The position numbers and the translations under genes are program-made. This document shows positions 37,681 to 48,513 of a stretch of DNA of 64,000 bases, piece by piece (the first letter of the stretch is position 1; every line of letters begins with the position of its first letter). Under the pieces are notes generated by a model. It was given only the letters and a program-made list of their open reading frames with translations, made no database searches and had not been told where the DNA came from. The stretch lies in contig JAMPIQ010000001.1 of the NCBI GenBank assembly GCA_024699855.1, forward strand, positions 10,354,001 through 10,418,000. Direction: 5' to 3'. The stretch is from Aphelenchoides besseyi. Lineage: Eukaryota; Nematoda; Chromadorea; Rhabditida; Aphelenchoididae.

Positions 37681-38747
37681 ACGAGGACCTCCCGCCGTTC
37701 GCCTCGTCGTCCGGCTTTGCAAACAATAGCAAACGTCTTCGTGATTCGACTGATGATTAAGAGAACATCATACTGAAACGAACGGTTCTAACAGAGAACT
37801 CTTACAATCGACAGCCATTCCAACCGGTTACTCAATCAACATCGCAAAACCTCGGCCGTAAGTTTTGAAGGTCGTTCTAGCTAATGACCACATTTACAGA
37901 CTACCAACCTTCGCTTCCGCTCATCCCAAACCTGCAAGCAGGATTCTTTGAGGTATCTCGAAGATGAGAGCAATTTGATGTACTTTCAATTTCAGAATTA
38001 CGCATTTGCAAATCAATGGCCCGGTCACATGTACCCTTCATATCAGCCGCAACTGTCAACTCAACAACTCGCAAACAACTCACTACCATCCTCCAACTTC
38101 CCAATGTCTTCGGCCCTAATGCAATCAACTCCGTTTTTCGCTCAAAACAACACGTTCGACAGCAGGGATTACGCGGGTTCCTCATCGTCGACACTCAACA
38201 GTAAGTAATGAATGTTCAGTTTAAACTACAAAGCGACTCAAAAAATGACCACTTTTTATGAGAATTCGAGTAATCGATCATTTTCCTTGGGGCTTTAACT
38301 TGGTCTTTTGATATCAAGCCTCAAAGACACGTGATCACACAAACTTCAGAATGATCACTGTAAAATCTTACCTTGCGATTTAGCCGTACCAGCGGTTTCA
38401 ACGAACGAAGTGTTCATGAAGGTTTCGGGTCGATTGGCTCTGCTAAACAACAACACGAAATTCGACGTCACCGTGGGTGGAGTTATGCGGCGAACTCGTG
38501 CACCAGAAAATCTGGGCATTTCGCTTCTTGGTGCCGTTTTAAGAAAGTATGTTAGCTTATATGAATCGTTTAATGAGCATTTAGAGCCAAGGAAAAAGAT
38601 GGTTACAAACAGCTGAGCGTTCAATTGCGCGACAAGAGAATCGAATTGCTGTCGGGACGCAGACGAACTTTGAAGCCCACTACCTTCACGGCGCTGTGTG
38701 AAATTGAAGCTTCCAAGTTGGCCGAAGACTTTTGGAACCTATCCGAA
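37656..38747 (+). pseudogene. AP-2 transcription factor, captured and broken
   Basis: ATG 37656 (MNSNVRDNNEDLPPFASSSG). Low-complexity activation-type exons follow (NYQPSLPLIPNLQAGFF, HMYPSYQPQLSTQQL). The AP-2 DNA-binding region begins at 38405: EVFMKVSGRLALLNNNTKF, VTVGGVMRRTRAPENLG, SLLGAVLRKAKEKDG, LSGRRRTLKPTTFTALCEIE. These match the conserved order in vertebrate TFAP2 proteins (EVFCSVPGRLSLL, SLLGGVLRRAKSK, LPAGRRKAANVTLLTSL). A TAA in frame at 37758-37760 interrupts the first exon. The helix-span-helix dimerisation half is missing; the frame runs instead into lipase-like sequence. Confidence 0.75.
38393..38436 (+). repeat. Direct repeat flanking the lipase half, copy 1
   Basis: 29 identical bases (CGGTTTCAACGAACGAAGTG onward) plus a near-identical extension recur at 40642-40685. 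It is the start of the AP-2 DNA-binding exon, so lipase sequence lies between two copies of an AP-2 exon start. Confidence 0.75.
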
Positions 38748-40641
38748 ATCCCGCCGCCGAAACTGTTTTGTCCAACGATGGAGATCAACGAAGTCGTTCT
38801 GATTCCGATAGACGGTCCGATCCGATGGAAAAGATGGGCGGTCAACTGAAATTTCTGAACGGGGTGCTCATGGACCATCAGCTCCGATACAAGTGCGCAT
38901 CTTGTCGGCAAAAAGTCGTGAAGGATTGGTAGGTCACATGGATTGAATGCTTCTGATCGTTGGGATGTTTAGTCGTCCACAAAATCAACGAAACCACTTT
39001 CCTCCAATCTATTGATTCATTTTCACGGCGAAGGTTGGAAAAGCGGTAAACATATAAAAACGCGAGTTCGTTCTTTTAGGTTATGTAGCAACATCGTCAA
39101 AATCGCACGAAATATATTTACGGTTGTGGGCAAAGTATCTGGACTGCCCGATTGTGTCGGTGGATTACTCGCTGGCTCCTCAATTCCTATTTCCACGTCC
39201 CACCGAAGAAGTGCTCCACGCTTATGCCTGGATTCTGAAGAATCCTGAGAAGTTTGGATGACACGGCAAAAAACTTTTGATGGTCGGAGATTCGGCCGGT
39301 GGTAATCTGATCGTTTCGGTTGCCCTTCGTTTGGCTCAATTGAAAGCCGCGAGAATGCCCGACGGTTTGATTCCAATTTACACTCCGTTTCTATTCCAAG
39401 TACTTTGCTTTCTTTATGATCTTTTGAAGTTGCTATTTATAGTATCTTCCTTCACCATCGCGGGTACTCCGTTTCACGGATCCACTTCTTCACATGGGAA
39501 TTGTTATTCGTTGTGCTGCTGCGTACACAAACTGTTGTCCGAATGGAACTAAATCGGGAATCACACGCAACAGTTTGATCAATCAAGGAGGGCACAAATC
39601 GTTGTTGGAATATGTCGACGAAGTCAAAGCAAAACACTTGGTCGATTCAGCGGACTGCAACGTTTGTTTTACCTTGATCTTTTTGTAGCATTTGCTTTAT
39701 TTTAGTTTGAAAGTTAGGCGATTCTTTCGTTCATGAATTTGTCGAATATGAGCGTTCCATCAAGTCCGTTGAATGGCCAAACCTTGGTTGCGACAAAGAA
39801 CCGTTCAACAGACAAAGCAACAAGAGAAGGCGAACCGAAGAGCCTGAATAACCCGATTGACGAAACCAACACGATAGAATCTGAAGAGCAACGTGAAGAA
39901 AACAAAAATGCGACCGTTTACGTTAATCGAAGTCCATCGTACATTTCGCTCTCCACGTGCAACTACGAACAAACACTGATCGACTACCTGCAAAGCCATC
40001 CGTTAACGAAAACGTATGTTTCGTCCAGAAGTTCTTTCGGACTGCTTCTTCCAGCATGACCAACCTTGCAGCTGATGACGATGTTTTCGAGAGTGAAAAC
40101 GGTCAAAATGCCGCCGAATTGAATGGCGGACGTCGACTATTTAACTGCACGACTCCGGTACGGATTTGCGATCCATGAACCCGCACCTGCAGTACTTCGA
40201 AATTGACTCGTGCTGCAACTGCCGGCTTCCACGAAGCTGCTCGTGCTGCACAGAAGGTTGTTTAGTCGAGTATTCGTCGTAGTAAAGATAGTGATTTTAG
40301 GAAGCAGAGAAAGTTGAAACTTCGCTTAGCGAGCTCCTCAAATTGAATCTGCCACGTGACTGTTTGATTTCGCCCATGTACGCTCCCGACGACTTGCTTC
40401 GCGAAATTCCGACTTGTCGTTTCATTGTAAGCGAACGATTTTGAACGTAAAATTTTCGAGTTTAGTCGTGCCATCTAGATCCATTGCTGGACGATACGAT
40501 CACGTTTGCTAAGAAACTTCGAAATGCCGGTGGTCGAGTCGCAAGTTTGGATTTGCTGGATGGATTGCCTCACGGATTCTTGAACTTCGTTCCAATGAGC
40601 GCGGATTTGCGTTCAACACATCAAAGGAGCGTTCGAGTCGC
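38720..40641 (+). pseudogene. Hormone-sensitive lipase, catalytic (C-terminal) half, broken
   Basis: Exons encode LLIHFHGEGW (oxyanion HGGG changed to HGEG), GYVATSSKSHEIYLRLWAKY, IVSVDYSLAPQFLFPRP, LLMVGDSAGGNLIVSVAL with the nucleophile Ser, SPSRVLRFTDPLLHMG, SPMYAPDDLLREIP, CHLDPLLDDTITFAKKLRN (Asp) and LLDGLPHGFL (His). The order and spacing are those of LIPE/HSL, which hydrolyses diacylglycerol. An in-frame TGA at 39259-39261 and small frame changes make it non-functional. It is joined at its 5' side to an AP-2 exon and ends at a second copy of that AP-2 exon start (40642). Confidence 0.75.
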
Positions 40642-41478
40642 CGGTTTCAACGAACGAAGTGTTCATGAAGATTACGGGTCGATCCCAAACCGCCTTCAAC
40701 TTCTTCGGTCGAACACGACGATCCTGATAAAAGCTACTAATTATGTTTCCGAGCTTTAAGTTTTTTGTCTATGAGTAAACTTTTCGAACGAAACCACAGC
40801 GAATTGTAAAAGAAATAAAATTTACAACTTCAACCGCTTCGTTAATCGGATAGAGAACTGAACCTCTTTGGCGTTTCAGAGCAACAGAATCGAATTCTTG
40901 GGTTGCGATTGTCGGCGATGAAAAGCGATCGTCGAAGTTCAATTATGCGTCGATTTCTTTGGCTTACGTACTCGGTACCATGTTGTTTCTTGTTCATCAT
41001 CGTGCTTTCATCGTCGATGGTTTACGTCGACATATCAGCGCTTAATCGTCCGAAGGTTCGTCTTGGCTCTTTTCCCCCAAAAATTTACCAACGTTTTGCG
41101 GCAATCGTTGTTTTCGACTGCCAAGCAAGAATACATACCTTGAAACCACCGAATACCGACGGCGTTAGCTGTGGGTGATTAGCGAAGACTGTTGTTTTTG
41201 CGCGCCGTTCACGCGGCGTCACCGATTGTCGCATCACACTTCCTAAGGGCAGAATTCAACCGGCTCGCTGATTTGCGTAATTACCATCCTTTGTTCTTTC
41301 GAAAGTAGGAGTCTGGGCCGATGGACCTTGTTGTCGGCGCTCCTCCCATGATCGCTCACTCATCGACGCTCTTTGGTCGTTAGTTTGAATATTGAAGGAA
41401 CAAAGCCACTCAGAACAAATCGTTCAGTCTGTGAGTATTCTCTGGAATTGGCTCAGAGACGTTTGTAGTGCAAAAATC

Positions 41479-41590
41479 GTGTTGGCGCGAAAACTCCGGC
41501 TTACGTGTTATGTCGTGAACTTTTTATTTGCAGTCCATCTGTTTCATCCCGAAACTTGCCACCATAATGAACAACAACGTCCAAGACACC
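41479..41590 (+). repeat. Direct repeat inside the element, copy 2
   Basis: Partner of 37570-37680. It leads into the 41567 gene rather than into AP-2. Confidence 0.8.
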
Positions 41591-42093
41591 GACTTCGCAG
41601 GTCTTTCTGAAAGTTAGTTCGACATTCTAAGTCGTAATGAAATTTCATGTTTAGTGGAAGGCATACGATTCGTTGACGTTTTCAACTTGTTTATGGTTGA
41701 AATAGTTCCGCGCACTGAATTCCTAAGCGAATTGCTCCGCTCCCATGATCGCAATCTTCCCATGTATTCTCAATTGATCAGCAGAATACGCGAATGTCGA
41801 TCTCGACCCGATGAACTGTCTAAACTTACCGTCGAATTAAACGAAGCCGTTTTCCACGATATACTCCAACTCCTCGGCAAGGTGGAACGTTCGTTACAAT
41901 CCAACAACGACAAGGAACACATGAACAGCGAGCTGCCGAAAAGTTTGCTAGATAAATTTCGGGATTTCAACATGGTACTCGAACTTCAATTGAACGTTCA
42001 TTCATGATTTGCAGGCCACGCGTAATTTGGGAATTCGCGCTTTGAAAGCTTTCTATCGTCATACGAGTGGGCCGAAAGCGGCCGGCGCTTAAA
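41567..42093 (+). CDS. Uncharacterised 145-aa protein inside the element
   Basis: ATG 41567 (MNNNVQDTDFAGLSE), intron about 44 nt, main exon (VEIVPRTEFLSELLRSHDRN, LTVELNEAVFHDILQLLGK), a 40-nt intron, and a last exon ending KAFYRHTSGPKAAGA at TAA 42091-42093. Frame is clean throughout. Helical, no signal peptide, not recognised. Its first exon is a copy of the AP-2 gene's first-exon start, so the protein may be a chimera. It is the only multi-exon frame in the element without an obvious lesion. Confidence 0.5.
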
Positions 42094-42199
42094 CCTGCAC
42101 TGAATGTCACATTATTGTTCTTCGCAATTTCAATGGACCCACGTTGCTATTTATATCATCTTTGTTGGTGATTGTTTTCAGCTGACGCGAACTTTTTAT

Positions 42200-43290
42200 T
42201 ATGTTTTATACCAATAAACAAAGATGCTTGCTGATTGTTGTTCGATATTCAAAGCCGTTGAAACGAAATGAAATGGCGCGTCATGAACGTCCGATGGTTT
42301 ATCATACGTTTGTGTGTTCCAGCCAACTCGATGCAAACGGAAACTCATCGCAACGACATTCCAACGGTCGTTCGCGCAAAGTTGGAGTTGAACCGCGAAT
42401 TCTCGTGGAGCGTGATGGAGTTTTCCGTTTGCTCAAACTGGTAATCTGATTTCCTTGTGTTCGAAATGACTTCATGGGGTTTAGCTGGCCGACGAGAATC
42501 ACGTCTACTTCCACGCGAATCGAACCAAAATCCATGCACTATCAACGAATCGCCGAATGTTGCAGCGAAATCGACGCGACAAGCGAAATGATCAACGGTA
42601 ACAACTGTTGACATCGTCTATTCGAAAGATCGCTGATTTCAGACTTGATGGTGAGAATGCAAGAGGCTGCACGAAAACGCGATTACGACGAACACAGCGG
42701 GAAGTGGATTTCGGTAATCGAAAGCTTCAGCAATGATTTCCATTCCGTTTGTTCAGGTTATTGATTTGCGTTTGCGATATGGTCGTTTTGCATTTGGTGG
42801 CTGAATTGAAGAAGTGCTCTGAAACGCGTAGTAGTCTTGTTCCAATCGACGACCGTCTGCGAAGACCTGGAATATTATGTTGCGATTCTTCGCTCTTTCA
42901 TTTCAACAGGTCAGTTCGAAAAGAGCGACAGCGAAATGTCGAGTCGTTGGTTCAGGTCGTGCTTTGGACCGAAACATTGGACGAGAACTCGTTGTTTCCG
43001 TCGCTGGACTGCGACACTCGTTGTATCATGGGATGCTGAAGGGAATCGAGAGCTTGGATGCTTCATGTTTCTATGGTCGTACATTCAATTTTCAGGTTTG
43101 TAGGTTCGAAGTCTTTGAAATTGCTTTCCTTTTTGGCTTTTAGTTTGCTCCGAGCGTCGCGTCGATCTTCAATGCGATTGGAATCATTTTGGCCACCTAC
43201 TCGTTGTCGTGGGAAAGTGGAACGGCGGCGTTCAGTTCGCTAGACAAGGTCACAAAACTCCAAGCCAATAAGTGGATAACACTCTCTTAC
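42200..43290 (+). pseudogene. Hormone-sensitive lipase N-terminal half, broken
   Basis: The clearest part is 43040-43250, where spliced exons read SLDASCFYGRTFNFQFAPS and IFNAIGIILATYSLSWESG. These match the HSL N-terminal domain (CFYGRCLGFQFTPAIRPF, ISIGLVSFGEHY). Upstream, CEDLEYYVAILRSF fits the same domain. Still further upstream (42200-42720) are coding-like exons (MVYHTFVCSSQLDANGNSS, RMQEAARKRDYDEHSGKW) whose family I do not recognise and which may belong to another gene. Several frame changes are needed. This N-terminal half lies 3' of the C-terminal half (38720-40641), the reverse of gene order. Confidence 0.5.
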
Positions 43291-43299
43291 AAGATTCGT

Positions 43300-44424
43300 A
43301 AGATTTATTCAAATCGAAGTCTCCAAATTTTCTTCGATCTCTGTTAACAAAAAGAATAATGACAACGACAGTCGTAGATTTATTCACAAGCTCAAACTTG
43401 ACTTAACAAACCCAAACAACAAATTGAAATGCGTAGGAAATGGGAAGAAAGCATAACAACAAGCTGCAACAACACAACAACAGTGAACACAATTCTGGAC
43501 CAACGCGGAGAAAAGCGACATGAGGCAATCAAGATTAGAGCATCGGATGACCACTGGATAGGTGACTGTAAACTTCAGATTAAGCAAGCAGGAGAAATCG
43601 TTGGGTAAACGAAATCAAAACGACGGAAATTAGAACAAAGCGGAGAAAAAGATGGCAACCGGTTACCTGGTCATGAAGAAAAACGGCAACTGACCATCTG
43701 AACGACGATGGCGCCCGATCACGAAACAAGGTAGCTCCGTCTTTTACTGCGCGAAGCTGGTTGGCACGCCATTTACATTTCTCTTTGCACCCAAACAACA
43801 CGAATGACCATTGTTGGACATTGCTTATAAACTCGCAATAATCGCATTCCAGAATATACGATGGCAAAACTGGAGTAGCTTCTGTTTGAACTATTGAATG
43901 CAGAAGCTTGGAGTGATGGTTTTTTAATGACCAGAAATTGAAAACAAGTGGCTAGATGCTGCGACGTTTACTTGAGATTCCTTGGAAGCATTGCAGATGA
44001 AGAAGAACGACATCGATTTCACTACAGGAGGATTGCCTAAATGCTCGCTAATAACAACCTTCGAATACACTACAATCATCAAGTTCAACTCCCTTTCAGC
44101 CCCAATTGAAAACGCAATAGTAAACGAAAATCAATGTTTTGATCCACTGAACGGGCTTCAAGGGCAAATGAAGGAAAAAAAGAGTGAGTGAAAATGGCTG
44201 ACATTCAGTCGTAAATGATTGTTGATTGCAAGAATGAACATTTGAATAAAAAAAAGTCGATTTCGATAACGAATTTTCACGGTTTGCGGTCTTGTCGGTG
44301 TGGCACTCGGTCATGAAGTCGTTTTTGACAGGTGGTCCCTCCTCGAGAGTGATAATAAATGACTTCTCCGCGAGATCGGGAAGTTACTTTTGTACGGTTA
44401 GTGTTAATACCTTATTAAGATGTT
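43300..44424. other. Element interior without recognisable gene
   Basis: About 1.1 kb before the right inverted repeat. A minus ORF (43867-43580) has a Cys/Trp pattern (LECDYCEF, LFGCKEKCKWRANQLRA) loosely like a FLYWCH finger. A plus ORF (43982-44191) reads DFTTGGLPKCSLITTFEY. Neither is convincing. Confidence 0.3.
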
Positions 44425-44581
44425 TTTTGTACGGATACTGTATTTCTTGTACAAAAAATCCTTATATGAGGCTATACCTGACGATTTTTGATGGATATAA
44501 GCAAAAAGTGACAGGTTTAAGCGCAGAATGATTTATGGGATTTTTATTGATTTTGTGACTCTTCTGGCACCACATACTACT
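44425..44581 (-). repeat. Right terminal inverted repeat
   Basis: Inverted copy of 34795-34953, ending CACATACTACT at 44581 immediately before the right GCTGCC duplication. Confidence 0.9.
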
Positions 44582-44587
44582 GCTGCC
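44582..44587. repeat. Target-site duplication, right copy
   Basis: GCTGCC directly after the right inverted repeat; identical to 34789-34794. Confidence 0.9.
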
Positions 44588-45788
44588 GTTTGCCATATCC
44601 TGTCAAGTTGATTAGCACAATTCCTACAGAATATACTCTTTATCGTTGGACCGTGAACGATTTCGCTTTCCGTTTCGATACTGCCCTCTTTCAAACTGAG
44701 TGGAAAAGCGATGAATTTGATGTTGAAGGTGTTAAGGGACTCAAATTTGAGCTTACGTTTGTTCCTAAAGGAATCGAAGAGAATTACAATGATATGTGCG
44801 GTTTGTACGTGAAAGGTATCGAACTCGGTGGCCATTCAGAAGTTCGAACTCAATTTGAATTGTGGATCGAAGGCGCAAATAAGCGATTGCACAAACGTTG
44901 TAAGTAATGAATTCGAATCTTTATTTAAGATTTAAGTATTTAGCATCGTTAGCGGTTTTTGAACAAAGATACGGCTGCGGCTGGTTAGATTACACAACAC
45001 AACAGCAACTCGTTGAATTGTCTCGAGATGGTCCCCTAGTTGTCTGCTGCAGAATTCGTCCACTTCTTGATGCTAGTCCTTTAATCAAAACCCAACCCTT
45101 TTTTCATGATTTGGGATTGTTTTTTTAACTCAGACGACTTTTCTGATGCTTTCAAGATTAAAGTTGGAAACAGAACATTCAAGGCGAGTTATCTTAAGAA
45201 GTACAAGCTAAAGTAGAAATTCAGGTCATTAAGGCGATCATTTGTTCCAAGTCACCTGTTTTCTATCGCATGTTTACTCATCGAACTAAAGAGAAGAAAT
45301 CGGGAATAGTTGAAATCCACGATCTGGACGCTGAAACTGTCGAGTTGATGCTCAGATACATGTGTACGATGGCAAAGTTGAAAGGTTGAGCAAAGTAGCA
45401 TCAGAGTTGCTGGTCGTTGCTGATCGTTACGAAGTGGAAGATTTGGTTGTATGTTTGTGATCTTTAGCTAATGATTGTCGTCTTTTTAGAACATGTGCAT
45501 GAATTCAATTCTCCAAAACCTCTGCATTCAAAATGTTTTCAGCGTCTTGGAATTGACTTATCGTCTTGACCACCTTCCTTACTTCAAACGACATGTTCTT
45601 GCTTTTGCACAAGAGAAAAAGAATGCGATCTCGAAACTTGAAACGGATACGAAGAAGCAATGTTAATAGATCCCGATAATTACTACAAAGCTCTGGTAAC
45701 ACCAAAGCGACCGAACAACCATAAATTCTGGTCTCTGAACATATTGGGCCTTCGAATTAACTTTCGAGCTTTCTTTAAACACATCTGA

Positions 45789-47131
45789 TTGGTTTTCCTG
45801 TTAATAGTATTTAATTTGTAACGCGATTGTATTTCAAATAACAAAACAATCTGATTGTAACACGTTAATCTTGCACTGTTTGAACCATGAATTAAAGTTG
45901 TGAACGTTGATCAACGAAACACTAAATTTTGTGTAGTAATATCGCATTTGCCAATATCGCTGCCCGATATCTACTTTAAATCTCTAAAGTTCCTAATTGA
46001 ATCTGTGAATGTAACGCACTTCATTGTCACTTCAAATAACTATGAAAAGTGGATTCGTATTCATAAACGGCATTCGGAGATTAGAGAATTCCGCTAACAC
46101 CTGTGGTTGAGCTTCAATGAATTTTACGGTTATTAGTTGTCATTAGGTTTTCACTTTCGCTTACTCTAGTGTGTTCACCCAAATCTTGTTGAAAGCACGC
46201 CATCCCGTTCGATCTGGCAAGTTTAGTAACGATAAGCTTGATTAGTACATGAATCGGAGATGTCCTTGGAACCTCAAGTGACAAACGCTTTTTGCCACAT
46301 TTTGAATTGAACGCTTGAAAGTCCTTTGCCTGTCGGTGCAAATAAACGCGACTATCAACATTTTTCATCTAGCTGACAGGAAAACATTTTTTGTTTTCCC
46401 TATAAAAAAAGTGAGGAGTGTCTGTCTGTTTGTCAACAAAAACCGACCGATTCGTGTGCACATTTATTTTCGAATGAGAGCACTCTCTTCCATGCAAGTT
46501 TTGTGTGCGGCCGTTTGGACCGTTTGATGAAAGACCATTTGTTTTTGCTTCCGTCTAAAGTGTTGGTTGCTTTCGTCTATCGCCTAAATTGTGTTGGTTC
46601 TTTTAATTGCTAATTTGTTAACGTAAGTTTCTTAGGTCTTATCTGATTACAATCAAAACATTATTTTCAGATTTTGTTGCTTTCATTCAACGTGTAAAGA
46701 AGCTAAAGTATACGGTAAGTTTAGAAAACTCAACGGCATTATCATCTTTGATTCAAATTCAGGTTAACGTCTTTTGTCTACGTGTGGCTATTGTTCCATC
46801 AAGTGACAACGACCACTAAGAACGTTAAACTGTTTAAGCTTCGGTTTTTTATCGTAAGTCAATTCTCAATTGTTTAGTGATATTGAGTTTTTGTGTTTCA
46901 GGAAGTATACGTTGGCCATCGTTTCTTTGGTGGGCCTCACGTCTTATATTCAATTCGATTGGCCCGGTCGGATTGTCTTATCAGGGCATAGACATTCAAA
47001 GCGGTCCGGCACGCCGTCTTTGTCTTATCAGCTGAGCCACCCACATCAGAATCTCTTTACAATCAGAATTTGCTTATTATCAGAATTGTTTACTATCAGA
47101 ATTTTCATTATAAAAATCTCAAACTTACGAA
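45789..47131. other. Spacer with a repeated promoter-like block
   Basis: Between the MATH-BTB gene and Helitron copy A. It contains the TATA/GTCTGTCTG block at 46398-46500 and, at 47050-47110, four imperfect copies of TATCAGAATT just before the first Helitron ORF. Otherwise no gene recognised. Confidence 0.4.
46398..46500 (+). promoter_or_regulatory. Repeated TATA-containing block, copy 1
   Basis: CCCTATAAAAAAAGTGAGGAG, then GTCTGTCTGTTTGT, ACCGACCGATT, GTGCACATTTATTTTCGAA. The same order recurs at 54441-54545 and, shortened, at 55802-55885. It looks like a core promoter and transcription start copied with a family of genes. Confidence 0.5.
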
Positions 47132-48250
47132 ATGCCGAAACGAAAGATTGAGCTGACAGATGAGGAAAAGAAAGAACGTGAAGAAGAGCGTAGGCGTAAG
47201 AACCGTGAACGAATGCGTAAAATTCGTGCAGAACAGAAGGCAGCTAAAGGAACACAACACAAGATCACAACGGTCATTGAAACCGAAAATGAAATTCCCA
47301 CAAGCACCACAAACAGAAACACAAAATTCATTGATTGCAACTCTCGAAATTTCACGTCAAATGGAAGAATTGATAGTCGATGTCGAGCAACTACAAATCA
47401 CAATTTCAAGATGTTCTGGGTTTTAAGTTTCATACGCACTGTCAGTTAAGCAATCTCTGTGAAGTTGCTCGTTCCGAATGTCATTTAGCAAAAAAAAAAA
47501 ACAGTTACCGAACATGGAAAACACAAACGAATGGATTGACTACGAGTCAATTATCTTCGGATTGTTGGACTTGATTGCAAATAGTCCGTTAAAAATCGGC
47601 CTTCTTTCTATGTCTTTTTGGATCAATCATTATCGTACTGCTGAGTCGAATCCTGCAAAATACTGCATTGTGCAACCGTCAGTTCAATCAAACGAGACCG
47701 TCTATCTGTTGATTCCAATTTATGTAAACGGTCATTATGTGTTGTCGATCATGGAAAAGACTGCGATTAGTCATCAATGTGTTTTGCACTATTGTGATTC
47801 ATTACATTGTCCTGTGTCTACCGATGTCTATTCGTTGATATGTTCGATTTACAGTCAACTTTTTGCCCCATGGACAGGTTTGAATTCAAGCTCGCAAATG
47901 TTATTGAAAGTGACATCGGCAGTCAAGGAGATCTTCAACAAGACGGATACAATTGTGCTGCTTATGTCGTATCAAATGCTCAGAATTTCTTCGCAAACCT
48001 ACAGAATCATCAATACGGTATCTTCTTATGTCAAACAAACGAAACTGGATTCGATAAACGTTTGAATCTGTTTGACACATTGGAAGCTTTGTTCTTATCT
48101 TTTTATAATGTCCATCGAAATGACAATGTTGAATCGGTGAATCACTCGGAAGAAATCGAAGTTGTTAACGATGTAAATGCCGCTAGACGTGAGAAACGAT
48201 TAAAACAATTGCGAGATAGTCAAGCAAAAAAAACGTCGTTTAGAAACTGA
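47132..48250 (+). pseudogene. Helitron copy A: Ulp1/C48-like protease region (frameshifted)
   Basis: ATG 47132 (MPKRKIELTDEEKKEREEER) begins a basic coiled-coil leader shared with copy B. After shifts near 47300-47500 (an A run at 47490-47501) the protease domain reads LPNMENTNEWIDYESIIFGL, HYVLSIMEKT (catalytic His), LHYCDSLH (Asp) and, after a further shift near 47900, DLQQDGYNCAAYVVSNAQNF (Gln and nucleophile Cys). This is the C48/Ulp1 triad arrangement. The frame breaks again in the A run 48226-48233, where a one-base correction joins it to the Gln/Lys-rich linker. Role in the element (processing or deSUMOylation) is unknown. Confidence 0.75.
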
Positions 48251-48513
48251 TGAACAAAAATCTAAACGTTTGAATCAGCAGAAAGAACGTCAAAATGATC
48301 TACGAGCCGCTGAAACTAATCAACAGCAAACAGAACGATTAGTCAAAGACAGAGAGAAACATCAAAGTGCACGAGTTGCCGAAACTGATGAACAAAAAGC
48401 TGATAGATTGACTAAAGACAAATTGCAACATCGAATTTCGCGAATAGCCGCACAGCAAAAAACACATCCAATTAAACGTCGCTGCAATTCCGAACAATGT
48501 TCCAGTTCATCGG
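48251..48513 (+). other. Helitron copy A: linker of about 22-residue repeats
   Basis: Charged tandem units of the form AAETNQQQTERLVKDREKHQ / VAETDEQKADRLTKDKLQHR, predicted coiled coil, in frame with the protease after one base is removed from the preceding A run. Copy B has the same repeats near 57770-57890. It bridges the protease and Rep regions. Confidence 0.6.

Larger units (their letters stand above)
34795..44581. mobile_element. TIR-bounded DNA transposon (non-autonomous, carries host gene pieces)
   Basis: Ends begin AGTAGTATGTGGTGCCAG on the left and read its reverse complement on the right. The insertion is flanked by GCTGCC on both sides (34789-34794, 44582-44587), a perfect 6-bp target-site duplication. 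Joining the flanks restores the MATH gene frame. Length 9,787 bp. No transposase, integrase, polymerase or capsid gene was seen; recognisable content is captured host sequence with introns. A 6-bp duplication and AG...CT termini occur in Polinton/Maverick, and 6-bp duplications also in IS3EU and some Dada elements, so the superfamily is open. High similarity of the two ends and the clean duplication suggest a recent insertion. Confidence 0.9.
34357..45788 (+). pseudogene. MATH-MATH-BTB gene split by a 9.8-kb insertion
   Basis: First MATH domain 34357-34794 (VAVWRINNFSG, GYGYQQNSEGKF, SYEEIDKFADYSPILLCC). After removal of 34795-44581 and one target-site copy the frame runs CCRLPYPVKLIS into a second MATH domain (YRWTVNDFAF, FDVEGVKGLKFELTFVPKG; 44588-44900). 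A BTB/POZ domain follows at 45140-45560 (KAIICSKSPVFYRMF, LDAETVELMLRYM, ASELLVVADRYEVEDLV), then a BACK-like tail to TGA 45786-45788. MATH-BTB proteins are CUL3 substrate adaptors, a family expanded in nematodes. Besides the insertion, frame breaks lie in T runs at 34734-34738 and 45120-45126, at an extra TG at about 45361, and near 45640. The insertion alone should abolish the full product. Confidence 0.8.

Noticed and set aside
43580..43867. FLYWCH-like zinc finger on minus strand
   Set aside because: Only a loose Cys/Trp pattern in a single short ORF; no second His/Cys pair in correct spacing.
34795..44581. Assigning the TIR element to Polinton/Maverick
   Set aside because: Termini and 6-bp duplication fit, but no DNA polymerase B, integrase, packaging ATPase or capsid gene is visible and other superfamilies also give 6-bp duplications.
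45900..46097. 65-aa plus ORF as an F-box-associated gene
   Set aside because: Weak resemblance only, no F-box and no splice partners.
47050..47110. TATCAGAATT repeats as a functional array
   Set aside because: Four imperfect copies in a short AT-rich leader; more likely slippage.
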